DNA from: Bradyrhizobium guangdongense
Lineage (GTDB): Bacteria > Pseudomonadota > Alphaproteobacteria > Rhizobiales > Xanthobacteraceae
Reading direction: 5' to 3'
Assembly (NCBI RefSeq): GCF_006483445.1
Contig: NZ_PPPT01000121.1
Coordinates: forward strand, 1-62,449
DNA: 62,449 nt
A program made the translations under genes and the position numbers. The notes beneath the pieces were generated by a model, which saw only the letters and a list, made by a program, of their open reading frames with translations, searched no databases and was not told where the DNA came from. Of this stretch, positions 55,430-62,449 are shown one piece after another. How positions within the stretch are numbered: the stretch's first letter is position 1; the number at the start of each line of letters is the position of its first letter.

Positions 55430-57919
55430 CTAACTCGGCGGCACGACGACGAGACGGGCGCTGTCGAAGCGGACATTGGCGTCCGGCTTGATCAGGGCCG
55501 CGGCCGCCTCCGGCGCGGAGTCGGACAGGCCGGTGGTCGGCTCGAACACCAGCGAGGGCTGCTCGCCCGCACTGACACCGAGCCGATGCACCGCGTCGGT
55601 GGCATCGAACTCGAACTGGCTGGCATTGGCAGGTCCGGTGTGGTGGGCATGGGCGCCGCCCGCCGGGGCCGAGAAGTTGAAGAAGTTGATGATGCCGACC
55701 TGCTCGCGCTGGCCGCCCTTCATCAGATAGACGTTGTAGAGCGTTCCCGGTGCCGCATCATATTTCAGGCCGTCGATGACCAGGCGCACGCGGCGTCCGG
55801 CGAGCGGCTCGGCGGTTGCGGAAAGGCTGTTCATGCTCGCACCGGAGACGTTCATCGGCACGGTCGTGACGCCACGCTCGAGCTTGGTCTGACCGACGGA
55901 AGCCAGCGCGCGGTCGGTCGACGCGGCTGCGACTGTCGTTCGGTTCGCGTCGCTCATGGTCACAGCAGCTCCCTGCATGCTCACGCCTTCCGCCTCGGCG
56001 ACCAGCGTTCCGGCCGGACAGCCGCCGCCCGCGGCATAGGCGTAACCCAGTTGCGAGAGCTTCAGCATATCACTGACCTTGCGCGTGGGGGTACTGCCGT
56101 CGGAGTCGATGAAGGAGAACTGCGTGTTGAGATGACCCGGATCGGTCGGCAACCGCGCCGGCTCGTTGACCTTGAGCCAGCACTCGTACAGCCGATCGAT
56201 GTTGGTGTGGTGCGCGTAGAACACCGGATCAAGGGCTGCGACCGGAACCGAACCCATCAGGCCGTTCGGGCAGCCGGCGACGCCGACGGCGCAGTGAACG
56301 GAGCCGTGCGGTGTCTGTTCGAGCGACCCATTGAACGACAGGTAGTTCGTCGCCGTCATCGCGCCCGCCGACGAGCGAACGCCTGCCGACAATGACGACG
56401 TGCCGGCGTTCAGAGCCGCCTGGCGTGCCTCGACGCGCAACGGGTTCGGAACCGTCGCTCCGTTCTCGTTGACATAGGTCGCGGCACGATACGCGGCCGG
56501 CAAACCAGGATCGGTCGCGTAGTCCCAATATGGCAGGCGAAGCGCGGGATCGCCGGCCGCCTGCTGCAGCACGCGCTCGAAGTACCAGAGATACATGCGG
56601 TGCCAGGTCAGGAAGCGATCGGTGCCGTGCTCGCATTTACACCACGTCGCGGTTTCAGACGCATTCGTCGCAGTGAACGTCTGCACACCCTGCATGCCCT
56701 GCCCGCTGATCGGGCCGGCGCAATCATTGCCGAAATGCAGATGCATGTTGGCCCAGAAGATCCAGCTCCGACGAAAATCGGCGCTGTCGCGTGGGGCCGA
56801 GTTGCGCGACATCATGGTCGCGACGCCCTTGCGCAGCGACATCAGCTCCGCCGCGGTGAGGTTGTTGATCGACTTGCGCGTTCCGACGGCGCAGGACGGA
56901 CACGGCCACCAGCGATGCCACATCGCGCGGTCGGTACCGCGGGCGAAGCAATCGATGCGGTTCGCGGCCCAGCTCACGCAGTTCGGCTGCTCCAGGATGA
57001 TGCCGCCGAGATTCTCCCAGCCGCCCCAGGAGTTGCCGTCCCACCAGCGATGGAACATCGCGAGATTGGTGCCACGGGCGAAGCAGTCGATCCGGTTCGG
57101 TCCCCAGCTCACGCAGTTCGGCGCTTCCAGGATGATGCCACCGAGGCTCTCCCAGCCGCCCCAGGCCGAGCCATTCCACCAGCGATGCCACATCGCGCGA
57201 TCGGTGCCACGGGCGAAGCAATCGATGCGGTTCGCGCCCCAGCTCACACAATTCGGCGCTTCCAGGATGACGCCGCCGAGACTTTCCCAGCCGCCCCAGG
57301 AATTGCCGTCCCACCAGCGATGCCACATCGCCGCGTCCGTGCCGCGGGCGAAGCAATCGATGCGGTTCGCGCCCCAGCTCACACAGCTCGGCCCTTCCAG
57401 AATGACGCCGCCGAGATTCTCCCAACCGCCCCACGCGGAGCCATTCCACCAGCGATGCCACATCGCGCTGTCGAGACCGCGCGCGAAGCAATCGATGCGG
57501 TTCGGTCCCCAGCTCACGCATTCCGGCTTCTCGCGAATGACGCCGCCGAGATTTTCCCAGCCACCCCAGGAGTTGCCGTCCCACCAGCGATGAAACATCG
57601 CCTGGTCGGTGCCGCGGGCGAAGCAATCGATGCGGTTCGGACCCCAGCTCACACAGTTCGGCGCTTCCAGGATGATGCCGCCGAGATTCTCCCAGCCGCC
57701 CCAGGCAGAACCATTCCACCAGCGGTGGAACATCGCGGCATTGGTGCCGCGCGCGAAACAATCGATGCGATTCGGACCCCAACTAACGCAGTTGGGTTCT
57801 TCGAGAATGATACCGCCGAGATTTTCCCAACCGCCCCATTGCGCGCGTGCCTCTCGTGTCATGAGAGAGTTCGTTGCGAACAGCGTCAGAGCGAGCGTGA
57901 GAATCTTGATGAAACGCAT
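55430..57919 (-). CDS. Secreted tyrosinase/polyphenol oxidase with N-terminal seven-repeat lectin-like propeller
   Basis: 829 residues: signal peptide 1-26 (ending TREARAQ), seven 45-residue repeats at 28-342, and a tyrosinase core at about 385-600. The copper A ligands are in HLHFG (393-395), H431 and H440 of [15 protein letters not shown]; copper B has H538 and H542 (HGSVH) and H570/H571 ([10 protein letters not shown]). A C-terminal domain (about 640-829) resembles the plant PPO KFDV domain. The repeats have the [20 protein letters not shown] pattern of PLL-type lectin propellers, so the protein probably binds glycans while oxidising phenols. The ATG at 57919 follows GGAGG. It is convergent with the Gcd gene. 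Confidence 0.9.
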   Translation of the reverse strand: MRFIKILTLALTLFATNSLMTREARAQWGGWENLGGIILEEPNCVSWGPNRIDCFARGTNAAMFHRWWNGSAWGGWENLGGIILEAPNCVSWGPNRIDCFARGTDQAMFHRWWDGNSWGGWENLGGVIREKPECVSWGPNRIDCFARGLDSAMWHRWWNGSAWGGWENLGGVILEGPSCVSWGANRIDCFARGTDAAMWHRWWDGNSWGGWESLGGVILEAPNCVSWGANRIDCFARGTDRAMWHRWWNGSAWGGWESLGGIILEAPNCVSWGPNRIDCFARGTNLAMFHRWWDGNSWGGWENLGGIILEQPNCVSWAANRIDCFARGTDRAMWHRWWPCPSCAVGTRKSINNLTAAELMSLRKGVATMMSRNSAPRDSADFRRSWIFWANMHLHFGNDCAGPISGQGMQGVQTFTATNASETATWCKCEHGTDRFLTWHRMYLWYFERVLQQAAGDPALRLPYWDYATDPGLPAAYRAATYVNENGATVPNPLRVEARQAALNAGTSSLSAGVRSSAGAMTATNYLSFNGSLEQTPHGSVHCAVGVAGCPNGLMGSVPVAALDPVFYAHHTNIDRLYECWLKVNEPARLPTDPGHLNTQFSFIDSDGSTPTRKVSDMLKLSQLGYAYAAGGGCPAGTLVAEAEGVSMQGAAVTMSDANRTTVAAASTDRALASVGQTKLERGVTTVPMNVSGASMNSLSATAEPLAGRRVRLVIDGLKYDAAPGTLYNVYLMKGGQREQVGIINFFNFSAPAGGAHAHHTGPANASQFEFDATDAVHRLGVSAGEQPSLVFEPTTGLSDSAPEAAAALIKPDANVRFDSARLVVVPPS
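56894..57838 (-). repeat. Seven tandem 135-bp coding repeats
   Basis: Residues 28-342 of the tyrosinase are exactly seven copies of a 45-residue unit beginning WGGWENLGG or WGGWESLGG and ending HRWW plus four residues. The last four residues alternate NGSA, DGNS, NGSA, DGNS, NGSA, DGNS, then a variant end in copy 7. Each unit has two Cys, one in NCVSW-like and one in IDCFARG. The nucleotide repeats are highly similar, with recent-looking homogenisation. Confidence 0.93.
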
Positions 57920-58283
57920 GACAGCCTCCGGATCGCATCTCGTTGAAAAAACGGCGATAACCTGGCGCGCTACTGTGGGGCAATAATCCCAGAGCATTCA
58001 ACCTAACGCTGTATCTGTACACCCGCGTCGAAAATCAGAGAAGTGAATTCACTGTGACAAATTGGATTAACCTGCGGTTGTATCCATCAACGACGCATCT
58101 CCGGCAGCAATGATGACGTTGTGATGCAGGGAACCGTGGTGAGACCTTCTCAGAAGCGTCGTAGCCCGGATGGAGCGCTTGCGTAATCCGGGAAGCCCCG
58201 CGCGAGTTGAACCCGAATCCCGGATTGCGTCACCGGAACGGCGCTTCGCGCCGGCCCGTTGGCTCCATCCGGACGACGGGCGC
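57920..58283. other. Intergenic region upstream of tyrosinase
   Basis: 364 bases without a credible gene. AGTGAATTCACT at 58042-58053 is a perfect 12-base palindrome about 125 bases upstream of the tyrosinase start and could be an operator. The right half is filled by palindromic element E. I see no clear sigma-70 promoter. Confidence 0.55.
58157..58278. repeat. REP-like palindromic element E
   Basis: The left arm CGTCGTAGCCCGGATGGAGC and the right arm GGCTCCATCCGGACGACG are inverted copies with small differences. The core GGCGCTTCGCGCC and the stretch CCCGTTGGCTC are shared with element A. It lies after the adenylate cyclase stop. Confidence 0.8.
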
Positions 58284-59477
58284 TCAGCCATTATAAGCAA
58301 ACAACTCCACCGGCTCGCTGAAGCCGCGCACGGGAAATTCACCGACGCGTTCGAGCGCGAAATCGTCCTTCACGAGGTCGGCGAAGGCACGCGACAACAG
58401 GATGGGACGTCCGACCTGCTTGGTGAGGGCTTCCATGCGCGAGGCCATGTTGACGGCGGGGCCGATGACGGTGAAGTCGAGTCGCGCGCGCGACCCGATA
58501 TTGCCGTACATGACGTCGCCGACGTGCACGCCGATGCCGTAGTGCAAAGCCGCACGGCCGCTGGCCTCGTTGTTCAGGTTCAGCGCTGCCATGGCCTGGC
58601 GGGCCTCGGTCACGGCTTTCAGCAGATTGGTGCAGGCCGCGGGCTCGTTGAGCGGGAAGATGGCAAGCAGGCCATCGCCGATGAACTTCAGAATCTCCCC
58701 GCCATGTTTTGCGATCGGCTCGCTCATCGCGTCAAAATAATCGTTGAGGAGATCGATGACGTCGTCGCGCGGCCAGTTGTCGGAGATTTTCGTAAAATCC
58801 CTGAGATCGCAGATCAGGATCGCGGCGCGCACCGTGGTGCCGGTGCCGCGCCTCGTCGCGCCCGCCAGAATGAGCTCGCCGGCATGCGCACCGACATAGG
58901 TCTCGAGCAGCGTGCGCGCCAGCCGGTTCTTGATCCGGATTTCGCTGACCAGCGCCAGCACCGGCAAAAGGCTCTTCAAGCCGACGATATGCGCCTCGTC
59001 GAAACCGCCCGGACGATCGGTCGCAAAGGTGACGAGATGGCGCTTGCCGAGCGTGTGGTAGAGCGGCCACGCCACGTAGTCGGTGAGACCCTTCTTGCGC
59101 ATCTCGTCATAGATCGCGTGCTTGCGCCCCAATGACGGATCGCGTTCGAGGTTCTCGCGCACCTCGGTGGCACCATCGTGCATTTCATTGGCAGGGCTGC
59201 CGATGAATTCGGACCGCTCCCGCACGTCGAAGTCGACCCGCGAAATCTCCGCTTCGCGCATCCCGTCGGCCCACATGAAGCGGGCACCAAGCCATTGCGG
59301 ATGCTGGATCAGAACATGGAGCGTCGACCGCTTGAGCGGAATGCCCGCCTGCTGGAGGCGGATGCACATCTCGGCAAAGATATTGTCGATGAAGCGCTGG
59401 TCGTGCGTCTCGTTGGTCAGCCAGTGCAGGACGCCGGCGGCTGCAGCAGCGGGACCGAGGTTGGGTGGCGCGTTCAT
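58284..59477 (-). CDS. Class III adenylate cyclase
   Basis: 397 residues. The C-terminal catalytic domain starts near residue 215: the first metal-binding Asp is D224 in LICDLRDFTK, the second D268 in EILKFIGDGL, K264 is the adenine-selecting Lys, and DFTVIGPAVNMASRME supplies the Asn and Arg that hold the triphosphate. These residues predict an active, ATP-specific homodimeric cyclase. The N-terminal 190 residues have no membrane helices and form a putative sensor domain seen in rhizobial cyclases, of unknown ligand. The start is uncertain (ATG at 59477 with a weak ribosome binding site). Confidence 0.88.
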   Translation of the reverse strand: MNAPPNLGPAAAAAGVLHWLTNETHDQRFIDNIFAEMCIRLQQAGIPLKRSTLHVLIQHPQWLGARFMWADGMREAEISRVDFDVRERSEFIGSPANEMHDGATEVRENLERDPSLGRKHAIYDEMRKKGLTDYVAWPLYHTLGKRHLVTFATDRPGGFDEAHIVGLKSLLPVLALVSEIRIKNRLARTLLETYVGAHAGELILAGATRRGTGTTVRAAILICDLRDFTKISDNWPRDDVIDLLNDYFDAMSEPIAKHGGEILKFIGDGLLAIFPLNEPAACTNLLKAVTEARQAMAALNLNNEASGRAALHYGIGVHVGDVMYGNIGSRARLDFTVIGPAVNMASRMEALTKQVGRPILLSRAFADLVKDDFALERVGEFPVRGFSEPVELFAYNG

Positions 59478-59735
59478 GGCTGCATACTCATGGATGGCTC
59501 TTGTAGATGTCTCTTGGCCCGGCACGGGCTTTGGCGGTGCAGCATATGTCGTGTCTCGGACGCCCCGCGTCAATGGAGGTCACGGCGACGGCCGAAGCCG
59601 CGCGGCTTGGCCCCACGCACAATCGTCATTTCGTCGCAGGCATCCTAGACCTTGTCGGCATTGCCGCCACGTCCATGTTCAAACATGATGGGTTACGGCC
59701 GGCGACGATTTTTCTTCGAGAGTGGAGCTCATCTG

Positions 59736-61526
59736 ATGAACGAGAACGAAATCCGCAAGGCGATCGCGGGCGTGAAACAAGGCACGCTGTCGCGACGCTC
59801 GTTCATCCGGGCAATGGCTGCGGTCGGGATCACGGCCCCGGTCGCGAGCCAGATCCTGCTCTGGAACGACCTGGCAATGGCGGACGCCACGCTGCCCTAC
59901 AAGCCGACCAAGGCGGGTGGCGGCGGCCCGCTCAAGATCCTGCTCTGGCAGGCCCCAACGCTACTCAATCCGCATTTCGCAATCGGCACCAAGGATCAGA
60001 TCGCCTCGCGCATCTTCTTTGAGCCGCTCGCCGGCTGGGACAAGGAGGGCAACCTCGTGCCGTGCCTCGCCGCCGAGGTGCCGACCAGGCAGAATGGCAG
60101 CCTTTCGGCGGATGGCATGAGCGTGATCTGGAAGCTGAAGCAGGGCGTGAAGTGGCATGACGGCAAGCCCTTCACCGCCGACGACGTCGTCTTCACCTGG
60201 ACATATGCCGCGGATCTGGCCACCGCCGCGTACACCACGGGATCCTACAAGGATATCAAGGTCGAGAAGATCGACGATCACACCGTCAAGGTGCTCTTCA
60301 AGGCCCCGACCCCGTTCTGGGCCGACCCGTTTGTCGGCTCGGTCGGCCAGATCCTGCCGAAGCATCATTTCGGCGACTATGTCGGCGCGAAGTCGCGCGA
60401 GGCGCCGGGCAATCTGAAGCCGGTCGGTACAGGGCCGTACCGGTTCATCGAGTTCAAGCCGGGCGACTTGATCAAGGCCGAACGCAACCCGGACTATCAC
60501 GTCAAGAACCAGCCGTATTTCGACACGCTCGAAGTCAAGGGTGGCGGCGACGCGGTCTCCGCCGCGCGCGCGGTGCTGCAGACGGGCGAATATGACTACG
60601 CATGGAACATGCAGGTGGAGGAGGAAGTCCTCAAGCGCATGGAGACCAGCGGCAAAGGCGTGGTCGATGTCACGACCTCCGGCAATGTCGAGTTCATCAT
60701 CCTCAACACCACGGACCCGTGGACCGAGGTCGACGGCGAGCGGTCCAGCGTCAAGACCAAACACCCGACGCTGTCCGATCCGGCCGTTCGCCGGGCATTC
60801 AACCTGCTGATCGATCGCGACTCGATCCAGAAGTTCATCTATGGCCGCGGCGGGGTCGCCACCGCCAGCTTCGTCAACCAGCCCGCACAGTTCAAGTCGA
60901 GCAAGTTGAGATACGAGTTCAACATCGACAAGGCGAACAAGATCCTCGACGACGCCGGCTGGAAGAGGGGCGCGGACGGTATCCGCGAGAAGGATGGCAA
61001 GAAGCTCAAATACGTCTTCCAGACCTCGACCAACGCCCCGCGCCAGAAGACGCAGGCCATCATCAAGCAGGCCTGCGAGCGCGCCGGGATAGACATCGAG
61101 ATCAAGGCGGTCACCGCATCGGTGTTCTTCTCGTCCGATGTCGGAAACCCCGACACTTACTCGAAATTCTACGCCGACATGGAGATGTACAACACGACGC
61201 AGCCGCAGCCCGATCCGGAGCGGTTCCTGAACCAGTGCGTCTCCTGGGAGATCGCAACCAAGGACAACAAATGGCTGGGCCGTAACATCTCACGCTGGTC
61301 CGATCCCGAGGCCGACATGGCCTACAAGGCCGCGCAGAGCGAGCTCGATCCGGTCAAGCGCGCCGCGCTGCTGATCAAGGTGAACGAGATTTTCTGCGAG
61401 GCCAACGTGTTCGTACCACTGCTCTCGCGCAACATCGTCGGCGCCGGAATCAATAACCTCATGGTCGACATCTCGGGTTGGGACGTCACGACTTGGAACG
61501 TGGCGAGCTGGTATCGCAACGCGTAG
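59736..61526 (+). CDS. Peptide/opine-type ABC substrate-binding protein (family 5), Tat-exported
   Basis: 596 residues. The N-terminus has a twin-arginine signal, TLSRRSFIRAMAAVGITAPVA, and the mature part is a DppA/OppA-type three-domain binding protein: LKLKQGVKWHDGKPFTADDV, the VGTGPYRFIEFKPGD segment and the C-terminal DPERFLNQC. No permease or ATPase gene lies beside it, so it is an orphan that must share a transporter elsewhere. The ATG at 59736 follows GTGGAG. Its stop abuts the convergent HutD stop. Confidence 0.9.
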   Translation: MNENEIRKAIAGVKQGTLSRRSFIRAMAAVGITAPVASQILLWNDLAMADATLPYKPTKAGGGGPLKILLWQAPTLLNPHFAIGTKDQIASRIFFEPLAGWDKEGNLVPCLAAEVPTRQNGSLSADGMSVIWKLKQGVKWHDGKPFTADDVVFTWTYAADLATAAYTTGSYKDIKVEKIDDHTVKVLFKAPTPFWADPFVGSVGQILPKHHFGDYVGAKSREAPGNLKPVGTGPYRFIEFKPGDLIKAERNPDYHVKNQPYFDTLEVKGGGDAVSAARAVLQTGEYDYAWNMQVEEEVLKRMETSGKGVVDVTTSGNVEFIILNTTDPWTEVDGERSSVKTKHPTLSDPAVRRAFNLLIDRDSIQKFIYGRGGVATASFVNQPAQFKSSKLRYEFNIDKANKILDDAGWKRGADGIREKDGKKLKYVFQTSTNAPRQKTQAIIKQACERAGIDIEIKAVTASVFFSSDVGNPDTYSKFYADMEMYNTTQPQPDPERFLNQCVSWEIATKDNKWLGRNISRWSDPEADMAYKAAQSELDPVKRAALLIKVNEIFCEANVFVPLLSRNIVGAGINNLMVDISGWDVTTWNVASWYRNA

Positions 61527-62111
61527 CTAGCCCACGAGCCGAATCGACCCCAGCACGGCCAAACCCGAGACCAGCGCGAGCATCGACGGCTCGCCCTGGT
61601 CGATCCGCAATGTGCTATCGCCCGGAATCGCAAACTCCTCGCCATCGAGCCGGACGCTGCAATCGCCGCTGACCGCGTAAAGAAGATGCGTGCCGGCCGG
61701 CAAATGCCGGTCGCCGGGCTCGCTGAGCGCCACAAGGTCGATCTCCGCCGCCTCGCGCCGTGCCATCAGGTTCACGACCTCGACCGGGCCGGCCTCGAGC
61801 TCGGTCACGATCGGAAGCTCGCCGGTGAAGCGCACGGTCGTGAACGGTTTGCGCTCGTCGAACTCCTGGCCCGGAGCCTTGAGCACCAGCCCGTGCCCGC
61901 CGACGACCATCTGCAGGCGATCGACGCCGGGCATGTGCGAGAAGGGACCGGGCGTCACGATCGGCGTGCTGGCGAAGCGCCAGAGCATGCTGTCCCAATC
62001 CCTCGTCGTCGCATCGGCACGATGGGCATCCGCGATATCGGTAAAGATGCCGCCGCCGTTCTTCCATGGCGAGCGGGCATAGTTCTCGGATTTCAGCAGC
62101 GTGATTTTCAT
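61527..62111 (-). CDS. HutD/Ves-family protein
   Basis: 194 residues with a cupin fold. PWKNGGGIFTDIAD at the start and the repeated metal-free cupin strands (PFSHMPGVDRLQMVVGGHGLVL) are the HutD/Ves pattern. HutD is found with histidine-utilisation genes and its role is not established. Here it is translationally coupled (ATGA overlap) to a BisC/TorA-type enzyme, not to hut genes. Confidence 0.88.
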   Translation of the reverse strand: MKITLLKSENYARSPWKNGGGIFTDIADAHRADATTRDWDSMLWRFASTPIVTPGPFSHMPGVDRLQMVVGGHGLVLKAPGQEFDERKPFTTVRFTGELPIVTELEAGPVEVVNLMARREAAEIDLVALSEPGDRHLPAGTHLLYAVSGDCSVRLDGEEFAIPGDSTLRIDQGEPSMLALVSGLAVLGSIRLVG

Positions 62112-62449
62112 GTCTTCGAACCCGCCGGATCGAAAGCACGGATCGGCGGCAGATTGCCGGTGAATCTTTCGACCTCGACCGTCGTGAGCTGGCCGGTGCA
62201 GCCCTGCGCGAAGGAGGAGGTGCCGATGTCGCGGGTGAGCACGTTCGGATTGCCATGGACACAGAGCGGCGCCTCGTCCTCCGGATCCATCGGGTCGTAC
62301 CAGGCGCCGGTCGGCAACTGGACGATACCGGCGGCGATGCCATCGGTGACATGCACCGCAGCAAGACAGGCGCCGCGTTCATTGAACAGGCGGATGATGT
62401 CGCCATCCCTGATGCCGCGCGCTTCCGCATCGCGCGGGTTCATGCGCGC
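62108..62449 (-). CDS. Molybdopterin-dependent oxidoreductase, BisC/TorA-type, 3' part
   Basis: Only the C-terminal 113 codons are in the window; the gene continues beyond the right edge. MNPRDAEARGIRDGDIIRLF is the molydopterin dinucleotide-binding domain, and TGAWYDP, CVHGNPNVLTRDIGTSSFAQGC is the diagnostic BisC/TorA/DmsA end. These enzymes reduce biotin sulfoxide, TMAO or methionine sulfoxide. Its stop overlaps the start of hutD. Confidence 0.85.
   Translation of the reverse strand, partial: ARMNPRDAEARGIRDGDIIRLFNERGACLAAVHVTDGIAAGIVQLPTGAWYDPMDPEDEAPLCVHGNPNVLTRDIGTSSFAQGCTGQLTTVEVERFTGNLPPIRAFDPAGSKT

Noticed and set aside
56894..57838. CRISPR array or satellite.
   Set aside because: The 135-bp units have no spacers and are in frame within a secreted protein.
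56595..57946. Long plus-strand open frames of 332 and 448 codons opposite the tyrosinase repeats.
   Set aside because: They are antisense to seven near-identical coding repeats, so one stop-free unit stays open in all copies. No ribosome binding site and no family resemblance.
58067..58342. A 91-codon minus-strand gene after the cyclase.
   Set aside because: It lies inside palindromic element E and has no ribosome binding site.

Overview
The window is high-GC chromosomal DNA from a soil or plant-associated alphaproteobacterium. Dense transport and catabolic operons, PotABCD-, TRAP- and CUT-type transporters, MocR/GntR/LysR/LacI regulators and several REP-like palindromic intergenic elements all resemble Bradyrhizobium and its relatives. 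The genus is inferred from style and recognised repeats, not from a database search. I see no phage, insertion sequence, CRISPR array, tRNA or rRNA, and no obvious pseudogene. Both end genes (a heparanase-like GH79 hydrolase and a molybdopterin oxidoreductase) are cut by the window edge.

Layout. 1-4.5 kb: GH79 fragment, an MHS-family transporter and a KstD/fumarate-reductase-like flavoprotein, with two palindromic repeats. 4.5-15.5 kb: a leftward polyamine/amino-acid block (PotABCD-type ABC importer, FAD amine oxidase, HAD hydrolase, ThDP enzyme, DadA-like oxidase, SDR) facing a LysR regulator. 15.5-19.3 kb: L-lactate module (LldD-like oxidase, LctP permease, divergent GntR regulator with a palindromic operator). 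19.3-27.2 kb: hexuronate/aldonate module (GntR, TRAP DctPQM, zinc dehydrogenase, UxuA, divergent UxuB) with overlapping operators. 27.2-31.6 kb: small proteins, a MocR regulator divergent from an EamA transporter, and an AI-2E-family permease. 31.6-48.3 kb: a sugar block with one Thu-like CUT1 system lacking its ATPase, two CUT2 (ribose-type) ABC systems, three SDR/Gfo-type dehydrogenases and a xylulokinase. 48.3-51.7 kb: a URC-type uracil catabolism operon (urc1, urc4, a upp-like gene) that runs into the xylulokinase. 52-58 kb: alpha/beta hydrolase, a split quinoprotein glucose dehydrogenase, and a secreted tyrosinase carrying seven 45-residue lectin-like propeller repeats at its N-terminus. 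58-62.4 kb: class III adenylate cyclase, an orphan Tat-exported peptide-binding protein, HutD and a BisC/TorA-type enzyme.

Together these genes suggest a generalist that takes up polyamines, lactate, uronates or aldonates, pentoses/hexoses and uracil, and oxidises glucose and phenols in the periplasm. The most unusual items are the seven-repeat propeller/tyrosinase fusion (55430-57919), the URC operon whose uracil phosphoribosyltransferase homologue has an altered PRPP loop, with an attenuator-like leader (48321-51656), the split Gcd (52969-55315), and a 26-nt element found at the same distance behind two unrelated genes.
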